DNA from: Cristatella mucedo
Taxonomy: Eukaryota > Bryozoa > Phylactolaemata > Cristatellidae
Assembly: GCA_009760855.2 (NCBI GenBank)
Contig: WPIO01000043.1
Coordinates: 680,001 to 744,000, forward strand
Length of the DNA: 64,000 nt
Direction of reading: 5' to 3'
Shown: positions 10,368 through 22,377 of the stretch, in pieces
Numbering within the stretch: position 1 is the first letter of the stretch
Layout of the letters: each line of letters opens with the position of its first letter
The notes under the pieces: generated by a model
Databases searched by the model: none
Seen by the model: only the letters and a program-made list of their open reading frames with translations
What the model was told of the DNA's origin: nothing
Position numbers and translations under genes: made by a program

Positions 10368-10567
10368 TTAATAATAACAATAATAATAATGCACTTGATA
10401 AAGCGCCCTCAGAGAACTCAATCTCTTTCTAGGCGCTTTACATTTGCCGCAAAGGGAAATTCAATTGAATGTTAAGTGAAATCAAGCTTGAAAAACAAAC
10501 ACAATGAATAATATGGTTAGGGGTGACATGCACAGGGTCAGCATGCAAATGTGGTTAGTGGCAAATT
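10368..10567 (-). mobile_element. LINE-A 3' end (part of an inverted insertion)
   Basis: The last 200 bp of LINE-A on the minus strand with its trinucleotide tail at the left. It is followed at once by an oppositely oriented more 5' piece of LINE-A at 10585-11020. Confidence 0.8.
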
Positions 10568-10584
10568 TTTAGCAAACATTAAAC

Positions 10585-11020
10585 TAGCTTGACCTAGGCT
10601 TTCACTTCAATGTAGATGACACTTAGAGTTGTGCCTTTGTTTTTATCCTTCCCAGCCCTCCAGCACGTCGAATTCTCAACTCCCTTGCTGCATGTATTGA
10701 CGACATCTGCACATAGATGACAGCAATCTTTCTTAAATTGAATGATGATAAAACCAACTTACTAGCTATGGGCAAACTAAGTGTGATTCAGAAGTTGGAA
10801 ACCTAACGATCAAAATTGACTCTGCTAGCATATCTCCTGTTGAATCTGCAAACAATCTAGGTGTCCTGTTCCAAACTGACCTTTTGATGACTACACGAGG
10901 TCCACAGTCAAAGCATGCCTACTTTCAGCTAAGTAGGATTGCTAAAATCAGGCTTGCTCAGACAGGGATGCTACATCTAAATTGATTCTTACATTTGTGA
11001 AATTCCGTCTAAAACTTCTG
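10585..11020 (+). mobile_element. LINE-A RT-region piece in inverted orientation
   Basis: Matches the LINE-A stretch that runs from just after the YADD box to the DKDTTSKL region, on the + strand, with several frameshifts. Together with 10368-10567 it forms an internally deleted, inverted element. Confidence 0.75.
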
Positions 11021-11036
11021 TAAGTCACTGCTTCCT

Positions 11037-11212
11037 GGTGACCGTGATAGCCCAGGAGGTGAGGCGTTCGCTCTTCACGACCGAGGTCGTGGGTCGATTT
11101 CTGCAATAGGCGATCCTTCATTGTCAAGTGCATGCAGTGGTGAAAGCCGTTAAGGCTATTCTGCCACCGTACAAATGAGGCTGTTAAATCAACTAATACT
11201 TATTTATTTATT
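11037..11212 (+). repeat. SINE S1
   Basis: tRNA-derived SINE: an A-box-like segment near 11055, a B-box-like GTCGTGGGTCGATTTCTGC near 11087, then the S1 body ending GGCTGTTAAATCAACTAATA and an ATTT tail. Confidence 0.7.
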
Positions 11213-11645
11213 TACCGACCTGTGCAATACTCAATACCTTACAGTTGGTGCAATACTCAGCATCTAGGCTTGTCTGTCGTGAGCTCACGAACTGTAAAAC
11301 ACCAAAATTGTTTTCGGTGCAAAAGACAGTGCTAGACACTACTTTCCTGCCTGTTTTATTTCCCCTTTCTGGCCAATCGGGTGACAACCGATGTGACTGC
11401 AGCATGGCAAACTCTTAGGAACAAAGCGACTTTACCGTAAGTATTGTACTAGTCCTTCACAAAAAGCATTCGAGCCGGACAATTGCTCATGCACTTGGAG
11501 TGAGGGAAAGGTTATATCAATTATAATCTGGCTAAGTACACTGGGAAGGGCTCCATTGTCAACAGCTGCTGCCCAGGCTGCCAGAACGAGACATCGAGCT
11601 GCTGAGATTAGTGCACCACGTGACTGCTACTAGCTAGTGAAGTGA

Positions 11646-12232
11646 TAATAATAATAATACGTTTGATATAGTACCCTTAGAGAACTCAATCTCTTTCTAG
11701 GCACTTTCACATTTGCTGCAAAAGAAGCGCGATTGAATGGTTAGTGGTAGCATGCTCAATGACAAGCAAAATATGGTTAAGGGTGACATGCACAGGGTCA
11801 GCATGCAAATATGGTTAGTGGCAGCATGCACAGTGTCAGCACGTAAAAATACGTAAAGGACGAATCACATGGACCCACTAAATGCTCTGATAAATAGATG
11901 CGTTTTTAGTTTTTTTTAATGTGGACAAGTTATGAAGTGTCGTGACGCAAGTCGGGAATGAGTTCCAGGCTTTGTGAGCATACGAACTAAATGCATGGTT
12001 CTCCAAAGGATTTTAGGCATGTACGAGGTGAAGGTAGCTGATTAGATTCCGGTAAGTGGGTGGGACGATGCTTGGCCTAGTGGGGGAGTAGCTCTGATAG
12101 GTGGGCTGGAGCCAAAGAAAGGTGGGACGTAAAAGTGAGTGACAGAACACTTAAGTCGATGCGCTGCTTGACTAGGAGCCGGTGCAGGTCAACGTGAGGT
12201 GATGTGATGTGGCAACTGTGACACTCACGACG
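11646..12232 (-). mobile_element. LINE-A 3' fragment
   Basis: Minus-strand LINE-A 3' end, tail at the left, extending into the LHWLPVK-coding region. Heavily substituted and without a long frame. Confidence 0.8.
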
Positions 12233-13291
12233 AAGTCACTGGAAGTCACTACAGTGACCGAAAATAGCAGGTTGGGCCGTGGCGATTGTGGGATGTGCGA
12301 CACCTAGTCGTAGATAAAAATAGAGGAGCCGACGAGTGGCCAAGAAAGCGCTCGGCAAGGCTCAGTAAGCAATACAATTCTTTCGGCCTGCTTTTGGCTA
12401 AATGCCACTTCCACTTGCCTCTTCCTACCGATTGGTGCTCGGTGCCAATGGGACAGGCGAAAGCAAATTTCATTTCTTCGGTAACAATAAACGTTTACAT
12501 CGACTAAGCTGAAGAAAAAATGAGGAGCACAGGCTGGTTGTCTGCTGCACACTTTTGAAGTATGGCAATGGTGAGAGCACGGTTTGATATTCTTTTTCCA
12601 GTGCAGGTATTGTAGCACAGCGTTGCGATCCTGGCGTTATTGACCGTAGTGTCTGTAGCAACGTGCTCCAGAACGTTGGCATTCCTCACGCTCGATGATT
12701 TTTTTGGTGGCAGTTTTTTTATCAGCTGGATATTGAGCCAGTTGTCATGTGACTCATATTATTTTGAGGACCCGGGTAAATACTTACGGCCGTGAGAGAT
12801 ATTGTGTTAATTTGGGTGTATATCCTTTCCAGCTTGCGTGACATGCTTAGAAAAAGATATTCGCCCGTTGGGTGCTATAAAGTTAGTATTCTCACTATTA
12901 TTGTAAGTCTAGTAGCCAAATTCGTTGCCGGTATATAGTTAACAATCTTTAAAAGCAAATGTGCATGGAGCATGGATCAAAATCAAACAGCTAGGTATTG
13001 GGGCTTTCGTTCTCACTGCTTGGGTTGCCGGTCTGCTCTTTGTTGAGCCATTGCAAAAGCTAATATCTATGGGGCTTGTTGCAAACCAGGGCCGATTTCA
13101 AAAGGCTAGCCAGTCTTGCAAGTACAATCAGGTTTTGCTATGGCAGCTACTGTCCTTCTGAGCTTGAACTGTATGGGCAATGTGAGATGTCTCATTGAAA
13201 ATAGCAGCTAATTGGTTTACTGCAATACCTTATTGCTTGGACATCCCTGTCTTTGTGTGACTGCTGTTTTATTTGTCTTTTACTTTTAAAG

Positions 13292-13545
13292 GATCTGATG
13301 GTCGAAAAGCTGCTGGAAGTAGCAGTGAAAGCAATAGCAGCAAGCACACGTCGGGTGGTGCACAGCCTGGCAGTGGAAACGAGAGTAGCAACGGTGACTA
13401 TCCACACAAGCGGAGGAATATCGTTGTGGCTAGTGTGGTGGCGCTGGGTCTGATGGTCGCATATGCACTCGCTACTGGCATCGTCCGGATCGAAGTGGAG
13501 CAAAGAGGAGTGGATGACGGAAGTGATCCAGACGATGACGCCTGA
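13292..13545 (+). CDS. mtx1: Metaxin terminal exon: linker, membrane anchor, stop
   Basis: Last coding exon; phase 1 entry completes a Gly codon. It encodes a Ser/Gly/Asn-rich linker of about 40 residues, then PHKRRN, a hydrophobic helix (IVVASVVALGLMVAYALATG), IVRIEVEQ and an acidic tail, ending in TGA at 13543-13545. A basic patch, one C-terminal helix and a short tail match the tail anchor by which metaxin-1 sits in the mitochondrial outer membrane (family RRN-(helix)-SGIVSI). The linker looks longer than I recall for vertebrates. The four exons together give 224 residues. No clear AATAAA follows within the next 800 bases. Confidence 0.9.
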
Positions 13546-14362
13546 CCCCATCTACTCTGCCGAGCCGATATTTTGACGGAGTTTTCAATGATTCGTTGTC
13601 GAGCACTGTGCAACCAGTGTCACTTGCTTGGTGGTCAGCTATCCCTACTGTTGTGTGGAGGCATGGTTGATAAAATCTGACAGGCTGCCACCTTGGCAGG
13701 TCAGAGTTCAGAGGGCTTCACTCCTATTAGTATACCTGCTACAAGGTGTGCTCTTGAAGCGATGCCGAATATTGTAACATTAATGCAGAGATATCACCGA
13801 GTTTTCAAAGGCTTCAGTGACCACCCACATCTGATCCCGGGGTGTACTATGGAATCTGCATTTGACGTATCTTCCGCTGTGCCGTGTCGCCTTTAGGAGT
13901 TGTTGTTCCTGAAGTAAATCTACCTGTACATTGCTTGCCACTGCTTTTTTCGGATGAGAATCTTGTCGTCTTGTTCGTACGAAATGGTATGATCACCCTG
14001 GGCACCTTATTTTCTCATTAAGTTTGACTGTAGAGGGATTTTGTTACTTGCGTTTCTCCTTTCGGTTCTTTTTATTTGCCATGTACATAGATGTGGAAGT
14101 AGCATTTAAATGTTGGAGAGTTGATGAGTATGGTTATACTGAGTAGGTGCAACAAAAACTGCACAGTAGGTGGTTTCTTCTGGGGCATTAAGTCGTTGAA
14201 ATCGGACCCAGCCGACATGCAGTCACCGTTTATTTCGTTCTCAGTGTTCGGCTAGGTCGCAGCGATAACTTGTGTGGATTTTGAAAAGATCTGTAGGGTG
14301 CGTGTTCGTTGTTGTGCATAACGCACGGTCAAGTTCTGAACCATTTAATCTCCACCGTACGT
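13546..14362. other. Probable metaxin 3' UTR and spacer
   Basis: No repeats recognised and no convincing poly(A) signal. A small open frame (13693-13896) has no recognisable product. Confidence 0.35.
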
Positions 14363-14853
14363 AATAATAAATAATAATGCACTGGATAAAACGCCCTCAG
14401 AGAACTAAATCTCTCTCTAGGCGCTTTACATTTGCTGCAAAGGGAAACGCGATTGAATGGTGAGTAATATCATGCTTGATAAACAACATGAATAAAATGG
14501 TTAGAGGTGACATGCACAGGTTCAGCATGCAAATGTGGTTAGTGGCAGCATGCACAGTGTCAGCACGCATAAACATATAAAGGACGAATCACAGGGACCC
14601 TCTAAATGCTGTCCTAAATAGGTGTTTTTAAATTCTTTTTAAATGTGGTCAGGTCAGGGGATGTTCTGACGCAGGTCGGGAGGGAGTTCCAGGCTTTGGG
14701 AGCATACGAACTAAATGCACGGTCTCCAAAGGATTTGAGGTTTGTACGAGGTATTTGTAGACTGTTTGATTCCGAAAAGTGGGTGGTACGATGCTTGGCC
14801 TGATAGGGGAGTATATCTGGGAGATAGGCTGGAGCCAAAGAATGAAGTGACCT
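14363..14853 (-). mobile_element. LINE-A 3' fragment
   Basis: Minus-strand 3' end with the C-terminal ORF piece ending SYAPKAWNSLPTCVRTSPDL (open 14614-14838) and the ATT tail at the left. Close to the 34.4-kb and 51.5-kb copies. Confidence 0.85.
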
Positions 14854-15072
14854 ACGTGAAAAATAGGTCCGGTCTGGTCTGGGGTAGGCAGAGAGATGAC
14901 AGCGAGCTGTTTTCTACCACTGTGCAGATGTGTGTCCTGACATCATAGTGTGCTCGGACCTTTACTGTCTCAGCAGCAAGCCTGCCGGCTTACTAAACAG
15001 GGCCGGACATGACAAGCAAGGTATCATCCTTTGATGTAGGCGACCTTAGTATGTACGTATGTATCTTCGGCT

Positions 15073-15352
15073 TCAACTCCACAAAGACTACGTGGGTGTT
15101 GTTTTGTGAGGCGAGTTTTGTATAGCTCACTTACAGCCTAATCGGCTTTCAGTACGCATTCGATAGCCAACAGACTTCATCTTACCCAACAAAGAGAAAG
15201 TGAGAAGCATGCCTGAGTCAGGAGAGCAGTTGAGGTAGTGAGAAGCATGGAAGTAACAGTTTGGGACTGCTGGAAAGCATGTGCCATAGTCGGCAGCGAG
15301 AGAGTAGATGTCGTTGCGTAAGAATCGTGGAAGTGAGTTTAACAGTCACTAA
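15073..15352 (-). mobile_element. LINE-B 3' fragment
   Basis: Shares the block from AACTCCACAAAG to GAAGTGAGTT with other B copies, including GTAGCCAACAGACTTCATCT. 5'-truncated and non-coding. Confidence 0.7.
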
Positions 15353-15639
15353 ACCATGGTTATTGCTTCTAACAAAACTAGTGATTTGTAAAGCACCAGG
15401 ATACGCATTTGGTTCTCTTCCGGTGCTATATAGTTTTTAGTGGTACCAAAGCCGATGAATTAATGGGTTACACTAACCCGATAAATTTCAAGCTATTCTA
15501 TCCTTCACGAAACTAGAAATGAAACCACGTCTGCTCGGCAACTTTCTGTTGAAAGGCGAAGACAATCAGAGCTACTGATTAGTGAGACCCGTGCTTAGAA
15601 ATATACTCTGAATCGGCCACAACTAAGTGAGAACAGGAC

Positions 15640-16060
15640 ATACAGGATGAAACATGCAAACCAAGGGAAAAGGTTAAGTGGGGAACCGAGGTGAAGGTAA
15701 AGCAAAGTGGATGCAGTTGCGTCATGAGCTGATAGTTAAGGCGCGGCTAAGTCGTGGTGGATGGTGGCGGATGTCTGACGCGAGTTCCATTCTTTCGTTG
15801 CATACGCACTGAACGCCCGATTGCCAGAATAGTTAAGTTTAGCGCGAGAAGCGGTGAGACGACAGGAGGAGCGAGTAGTGCAAAGTGACGCTCGGGAGCA
15901 AGGAGGCCAATAAGTAGGTGCAAGTTAATAATTTGACCTGTAGGCCAATGAGAGGATCTTGAAGTCAATTCTGTGTTCAATAGGCGGAGCCAGTGGAGGT
16001 CCAACCGAACTGGTGGGATGTAGCAGCTCGGCACTTGACGACGACAGACAGGACAGGCTG
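15640..16060 (-). mobile_element. Unnamed LINE 3' fragment
   Basis: Layout resembles LINE-A: minus-strand stretches correspond to CR1-type C-terminal segments, such as an LDLHW-like piece near 16000 and a pattern of short frames. The sequence differs enough to be another subfamily. The open frame 15747-16094 has no intact domain. Confidence 0.4.
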
Positions 16061-16111
16061 GTGGACTTAATTTAAGAGCATGTGTGAAGAGCATAGAAAG
16101 AGATTGATATG

Positions 16112-16262
16112 CATAATTGATTTTAGATTTGTATAGTGCCCCAAGAGAACTTGATCTCTATTCAGGCGCTTCACATAGGACTCGGGGCTCAAGCCAACGA
16201 CGTCAGCCAGACCTAGGTCGGGGCGATCACCTTTACCTCTGGACCAAACCAGCTCGGCAATT
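16112..16262 (-). repeat. SINE S2
   Basis: Minus-strand S2: tail with TCTCTATTCAGGCGCTTC at the left, B-box-like region near 16185 and A-box-like region near 16240. Confidence 0.65.
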
Positions 16263-16514
16263 GATTCATCATCGGAAGCGATGCACAGGCATTCGTTTTT
16301 TTATTCTCATAAAATTCAGCAGCTATTCTTCAAAATATGTATATAGATTTGCCAAATAAAATAAAAATCATGGCTCGCTGCCATCTAAACTCCAAGGCTC
16401 GCTGCCACGCGGAAACAATCGTTTACAGACAAATTCTCATAGGACAAAATTCAAGTTTTACGATCCCGACTTGAGTTACACTTGAGTCAGATCAATAGAA
16501 TTTTATTTATTCAT

Positions 16515-16632
16515 CAAAATAAATAAATAAACTAGCTGATTTAACAGCCTCATTTACATAGCGGCAGAAGAGCCATAGTGGCTACACACCGCTTGCAGTG
16601 GGCGACAAAGGATGGCCCAATGCAAGTGCTAA
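16515..16632 (-). repeat. SINE S1 fragment
   Basis: Minus-strand S1 body: AGCTGATTTAACAGCCTC and AGAAGAGCCATAGTGGCTA. It is followed at 16725-16780 by a composite AC/AT simple repeat. Confidence 0.6.
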
Positions 16633-16856
16633 TGTTAGACGCTACGAGCCGGTTCGGGAAGAGCGAGCATTTTACCTCCCGGGCGAAGACCCAAAATCGT
16701 GAGTATACGTATAAGTATATAAATAAATAAATACACACACACACATATATATATATAAATTTACATATATATCTATATATATTCATTCGTCTATAATCGT
16801 CAATAGTCTATAATAAACTTCTGAGGCTGTGCTCTCCTCTAGGGACAATAGATCTG

Positions 16857-17255
16857 AAGTCATAAAGACCACGTGGGTGTTACGCAGGAGAGTTTTGTTT
16901 AGCGCACTCACAGCCTAAGCGGCTTTCGGTACGCATTCGGTAGCCAACAGACTTCGTCACACGCAACAAAGAGAAAGTGGGAAGCATAGCAGAGTCATGA
17001 GAGCAGTTGAGGTAGTGAGTAGCATAGAAGTAGCAGTTCAGGACCGCTGAAAAAGATGTGCCATAGTCGGCAGTTGGAGAGTAGTTGTCGTTGCGTAAGA
17101 ATTGTGGAAGCGAGTTCCACAGTCTAGGACCTGCAGAGCTTAAGCTTCTGTCGCCAACTGTCTTTAAGCGGAGGAATGGAACAGCTAATTTATTGTCCAC
17201 ACACGACCTGAGAGCGCGAACAGGCTGAAACTGATGCAGCAGTTGGAAGAGCTAT
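16857..17255 (-). mobile_element. LINE-B 3' fragment with open frame
   Basis: Minus-strand element with an uninterrupted 106-codon frame (16880-17200) containing SSAGPRLWNSLPQFLRND, the terminal part of a CR1-type ORF2. This is the least damaged LINE-B segment in the window. Confidence 0.8.
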
Positions 17256-17699
17256 CAATATACAACAAATGTAATTTCGGGAGAAAGATAAGTTTACATA
17301 TTTGCTAACAAACATGTATCTTATATTTGTATAGACTCGTATACAATTTCTATGGCATTAATTTTCTGAAATATACAATCCATTTGTATATAGCACTCGC
17401 TTAAAACTAAATCACTATTTACCCGCTTTACGTATGCCTCTGGCTAGGGCCCACCAACTTTGTCGTTTAAGGTAAGCACCTTACCCGTGGGAAAAAACCA
17501 GGGCGGCTTGCATAATACAGTGAGTCTTCCCATAAAGGTAGATAATTGCAGAGGATGCAGCTTACAAGTGGCTTTCATAAGTCGCAAGTAAAGAATGAAT
17601 AGCTCTGGAGTCCCGAAGGCATCGCCCGCGATCTTGTAAGAATCGCGCTGTAGGACCTTTAACTTTTTGTATTGAAGGTAACGCGACGTTCTTCAATGG

Positions 17700-17880
17700 C
17701 TCCGTGATGAGCCATAAGTAAGGCGATTGCTTTTCTGGACTTTGGTCCCGTAGTCGCGGGTTTGAATTCTGTAGTGGGCGATTCTTTATTGCAGTTGCAA
17801 GCGGTGCAAGTGGCCTGTAAGGCTCTTCTGCGCTATACTAAAAGAGGTTGTTAAATAAGCTAGTATTATTCTTATTATTA
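17700..17880 (+). repeat. SINE S1
   Basis: tRNA-like head (CCGTGATGAGCCATAAGTAAG) and B-box-like GCGGGTTTGAATTCTGTAG, then the S1 body and a short ATT tail. Confidence 0.7.
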
Positions 17881-18044
17881 ATGGCGATTACAATGACTAG
17901 TGCGAGGAGAGCGTCCAGCGACTTTTATCGAAAACTCTCTGAATGGCATCAGTAATCATTCACTACATATTTTATGGTAACCAAGGCGTGGCAATTTTCC
18001 CTACAGACTTTTATTGTTATAAAATATTTCAAGTAATTTTTGCA

Positions 18045-18208
18045 CATATGTATAATTGATTTTTATAGCCCAAAGAGAAATAAATCTGTATTCAGACGCT
18101 CCATATATGCCACGGGGCTCGAGCCCGCAACCTTGGCCATCAAATATATTCACCTCGACCTCTGTCGGGACGAGCGCCTTAACCACTGGGCCAGACCAGC
18201 GCGGCAGA
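18045..18208 (-). repeat. SINE S2, near full length
   Basis: Contains the tail, the B-box region (CACGGGGCTCGAGCCCGC near 18112) and the A-box region (CCTTAACCACTGGGCC near 18178), all inverted. Confidence 0.7.
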
Positions 18209-19542
18209 GAGGCAAAATATTGAGAATTTTGGAACGAGCATTTGGCCATAAGGTGCTGCATACGACTAGTCGGTGGCCATGCGTTGCCTGAACTGCCGTG
18301 TCTCTTGGTGGCGCGTCATTAATTCGCGACCGCTGCTTAAACAATCCAACATGCATCCTTGGGATGCAAGGGCAAGCGGCGAAAGAACGACAGCGATTAG
18401 CACTGGTAACGTTCGTGATTGGCTAAAAGCTTTGGCACAAGACGCAAAGCCCGCTCACCGCATGTGCAACCGGTGAGGTTCGCGGAGGCGAGTGAAGCTG
18501 TGTGCATGCGAGAGACGCTTTCCGTCGATCCGATGGCTAATGCAGAAGTTTGTCCCATTTAATGGCGTTCGCCTACCGTGTGCATCCGCTTTGCGTCTCC
18601 GTGAGTTAGCAGCAGTGCAGACAGCCACCTATCCAGTTTATTGGCATCCGCGGCGCACTGCTGCACTGCTACGCGTAAGTCCAGCGTTTTTATTTCCAGT
18701 GCGATTATTTGAAATTTTTTCTATTTAAGATTGATCTTATATTTTCACACCTGCACTAGCAAAACGTAATAAGTAAGCTGGACGTAACTGCTAAGGATCG
18801 AAGTCGGCAAACAATCAGAAGTTATTATAGGCAAGGATTTCTTTACCTAAAAATATCACATAATTTTTCTAGGTTTCCAAAAGAAGGAAGTGGGAAAACT
18901 AGAAGAACGTAAAGGGTTAGTTGTGAAGATTCTTTAAAAAAATGCCAAATAATTAATTGATCATGAAATTTAGAGTGAAAAGAATGAAGTGGCCACTGAA
19001 AAAAAATATTTGATAAGGTAATGGCAAGCCGTTGCTTTCCAAGCATACTTTTTAGTCAAAAGCGTTGTGTTCTTGGTTTGGGAGCAGAGCTTGCGTAAGG
19101 CACAATCAAACGCCTTCCTCACGACTGGCTTTGAAAGCTTCTGGAATGCTTAAAACGAGCTCCAGGCACAACTAAACAACGTCCAACCTCCACTCTAAAC
19201 TTTTAGCTGCTTACGATTATCAGGGCCGCTGCCTTTTGTCTTACTCGCAAGAGATCGATTTATTTCATCGTCGAGCTTTGTGATTCCTGGGCTAAATCAA
19301 GCAAAGTTCTTCAGAATCGCTTACGTATTTCCGGCTGGCTACTGCACTAAATTCTGCCAAAACCTCAGAAGTATTCAAGGACCTAATTAACACCGCAACA
19401 ACGCTTTGGCTTCAGGTGGTAGACGGGAATGCCTTAATTTAGCCGCACCGAAGTGCCCTCTCCCGCCGCGGCTGCTTTTAGACTACACACCCCGGATAAG
19501 CGGGATGGCTCGTCTACTGCTCACTAAAACGGTCACGTTGAG

Positions 19543-19547
<5 letters not shown>
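18209..19547. other. Unassigned spacer
   Basis: No repeat match and no exon-like frame. A TA dinucleotide run of about 30 bases (19544-19575) adjoins the S2 copy that follows. Confidence 0.35.
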
Positions 19548-19577
<30 letters not shown>

Positions 19578-19660
19578 CATTTATATAGCGCCCGAAGAGA
19601 ACTTAATCTCTATTCAGGCGTTTCACATATGCCTCGGGGCCCGAGCCCACGACCTCATTG
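19548..19660 (-). repeat. SINE S2, truncated
   Basis: TATAGCGCCCGAAGAGAAC, TTAATCTCTATTCAGGCG and CCTCGGGGCCCGAGCCCACG are present. The A-box half is missing. Confidence 0.65.
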
Positions 19661-20039
19661 CACTTTGTGCACAATTTTCTTGCTAGATTTATGTACCGGT
19701 GCACGCCCTGTCCTCCGCGCAGCAGCGGAGTATGCAGAAGCGTCGTTATTTATGTCGTCAATTCGACGGGCTATAGTGGACAGATAATGCAGCACCGGGT
19801 GAGAGTGGTAAAAGCGAAAGGTCGAATACGAGCAGCTTTCAACGTCGGGGTAGCAGCAGGCGCCAGCAATTGTTAAGCTCCCCGGGTACTGCTTTCCATC
19901 TTGTCTTTCGCTTGCCTTAGTGGCTTCCATCTTCCGCTCTACCTGCGCGTCCGCAAAACAGATTCAATTTAATCACGGCTGACAGGCACGGTACATGCAG
20001 TTTATGGTTTGCTGACTACAGCTCTATTGTCTTTAGCAT

Positions 20040-20165
20040 CCGCTGGGTCAAACCTCGGAGGTCAATATTGGCGGCCGCGAGGCGCCATCTAGAGTCAGCG
20101 TCTTTGCAGTGACGGACGCGCGTACTTGCTCGGTCGCCGGCGGGGCTTGGCTCGAGCTCTCTGTG
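20040..20165. other. CpG-rich patch
   Basis: Locally dense in CG dinucleotides (GGCGGCCGCGAGGCGCC and nearby). No exon, start codon or repeat could be tied to it. Confidence 0.3.
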
Positions 20166-20224
20166 AATATAGTCGCGTTATCAGCCAGTTTATGTTACTA
20201 GACTTTATTGCGCTCATTTACTAC

Positions 20225-20585
20225 TTAGCCATACCTCGGTCGAAGCTCAAATCCTTTGGAGACCGCACCTTTTAGTGCGTTTCCTCCGAAAGCCTGGAAT
20301 TCACGCTAGCCTGACGCCACGACATCTCCTGACATGACAAAATTTACAAAGAAGCTTACCATTTTTTATTGTCTATTAAAGCATTTAGTTTATTAAAGCA
20401 TTTAGTAGATCCTCGTGATTCGCACTTTGTGTGGTCACATATAGCAACATTGTGCTTGATGATATTGCGAAAGCTACCACTAATCATTTAGTCATGCTTT
20501 CTGTACAGCATCTGCAAAGTACTTAGAAGAGTTACAGTTCTCTCAGAACGCTATAACAATGCATTATTATTCTTATAATTATTAC
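20225..20585 (+). mobile_element. LINE-A relative, old 3' fragment
   Basis: Follows the LINE-A 3' layout (AAATCCTTTGGAGACCGCAC, GCCTGGAATTCACGC, CTGTACAGCATCTGCAAAGT, ATT tail) at low identity, so an older subfamily. Confidence 0.65.
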
Positions 20586-20689
20586 TTTGAAGTGCGGTAG
20601 CAATGCCGCTGGGGTAGTTATAAACTCTAGAGCCGTAAACTGCACAGCCAGTAGATATTGACGTTGTCACACACACATCTTGCAGTAGT

Positions 20690-21026
20690 CCCGACCTGCG
20701 TCAGAACATCCCCTGACCTGACTACATTTAAAAAGAATTTAAAAACACACCTATTTAGGACAACATTTAGTGGGTCCCTGTGATTCGTCCTTGATGTGCT
20801 CATGCGTGCTGACACTGTGCATACTGCCACTGACATGTGCATGCTGACCCTGTGAATGTCACCCCTAACCACGTTATTCATTTTGTTTTTTTATCAAGCA
20901 TGATTTTACTCACCATTCAATTGCATTTCCCTTTGCAGCAAATGTAAAGCGCCTAGACAGAGATTAAGTTCTCTGAGGGCGCTTTTATCAAGTGCATTAT
21001 TATTATTATTATTATTATTATTATAA
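20690..21026 (+). mobile_element. LINE-A 3' end
   Basis: From ACCTGCGTCAGAACATCCCC to the hairpin and an ATT tail of eight to nine units. High identity to the 39.8-kb copy. Confidence 0.85.
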
Positions 21027-21260
21027 TTAGTGACCCTGGTCTCCGAAGCGCTTAGGACAGTGAACAGTAGACAGCTATTTAATCAAAATCGCTTTTTGCA
21101 CAGTGATGACCGATTTGATTTATGGAATTTTGGCAGGGAATATATACAATTCTGAGCCTCTTTGTGTCGCGGAAATTCATTGATGAGATTGCCTTCCGTT
21201 ACTAAGCTAACTCCGACGAACTCCTTTGCTGCGCTTACGCTGGGGGAGCAATGTATGGCT

Positions 21261-21795
21261 TCTCCTAGCCAATGTAACTCGCAGAAACCTTATCACTACC
21301 TCAGTATACCATGCAACCGTTCAAAAATAGAGAACTGACTCGACGACAGCGACGCATTGCGGCCAAGCAGTAGCTTGCGTTACAAGATAAACGTTAGATA
21401 GCAGCGGCTGTAAAAAAGGGAAAGCATTCCCTTTCTCCCCCGTTTCTGTTTATTGTTATTATTATTCTCCTAGCCAATTTAACTCGCAGAAACCTAATCA
21501 CTACCTCAGTATACCATGCAACCGTTCAAAATTAGAGAGCTGACTCGACGACAGCGACAGTAATAATGAGAATGCACTTGATAAAGCGCCCTCAGAGAAC
21601 TCAATCTCTCTCTAGGCGCTTTACATTTGTTGCAAAGGGAAATGCAATTGAATGGTGAGTAATAGCATGCTTGATAAACAAACAAAATGAATAACGCATT
21701 GCAGCCAAGCAGTAGCTTGCGTTACAAGGTAAACGTTAGATAGCAGCGGCTGTAAAAAGGGAAAGCATTCACTTTCTCCCCTTCGTTCCCATTTC
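21261..21795. repeat. Tandem duplication, second copy carrying LINE-A
   Basis: Unit 1 starts at 21261 and unit 2 at 21466, both beginning TCTCCTAGCC. They share CTCAGTATACCATGCAACCG, GAGCTGACTCGACGACAGCG (one change in unit 1) and TAGATAGCAGCGGCTGTAAA. Unit 2 is split by the LINE-A piece at 21559-21695. Confidence 0.85.
21559..21695 (-). mobile_element. LINE-A 3' end inserted in the second duplicate unit
   Basis: A 137-bp minus-strand LINE-A tail between CGACAGCGAC and GCATTGCAG, which are continuous in unit 1. No clear target-site duplication. Confidence 0.85.
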
Positions 21796-22300
21796 ACCGA
21801 TGCCACTCGCGTTTTCTGACCGAAGCAGAATTTTCCGACACTCGGAAGTTCCGACGAACGTCTAGCTCGGCCGACCTCAGTGGCAACCGACCTCTATTAT
21901 CTCTCTTTTAAGCTTTCCCATTTGCTTTGTGCACGTCGCTTGAGAAACAGCACGATTGGAGGCATTTAATGCTTGCCCTAGTGTCCGACGTCCCGCCGCC
22001 ATGCGCTTCCGCGAGCCACCGTAGCTGCTGCGCCAGAGCCATCCGCAAAAAAAGTTTCGCTAGCTCTTTATTAACCGAAGTGTTAGCTACTGTCGTGCAG
22101 GCGTATTATCGTTTCGCTGGGACCTAGATACGGCTTACTTCGCGAGAGTTCGTGAAAAATTAGGTATCTTCTCCAGGAAGCCCATTGTGTGAGAGACGCA
22201 ATCCACTATTTCCTGCATTACTCTGACACGCCCAGCTTTAAGCCGTCTGCAGTCTCCCGAAGCAGACTCGAATATCTTGTATAGAGTTCATCCTTCCGTA

Positions 22301-22377
22301 GCAGCAATTGTAAAGCGCCTAGAAAGAGATTAATTTCTCTGATGGCGCTACATCGGATGTATTATTATTATTATTAT
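22301..22377 (+). mobile_element. LINE-A tail fragment
   Basis: Only the 3' hairpin (AAAGCGCC ... GGCGCT) and ATT tail remain. Confidence 0.75.

Larger units (their letters stand above)
9826..13291 (+). other. Metaxin intron
   Basis: A 3.5-kb phase-1 intron, GTACAT to TTTTAAAG. It contains two LINE-A insertions and one SINE S1. Between about 12240 and 12700 short open frames overlap on both strands, without recognisable content. Confidence 0.75.

Noticed and set aside
12249-12689. Cluster of overlapping open frames on both strands
   Set aside because: Frames on both strands without recognisable residues or codon pattern; it lies in a metaxin intron and looks like locally stop-poor DNA.
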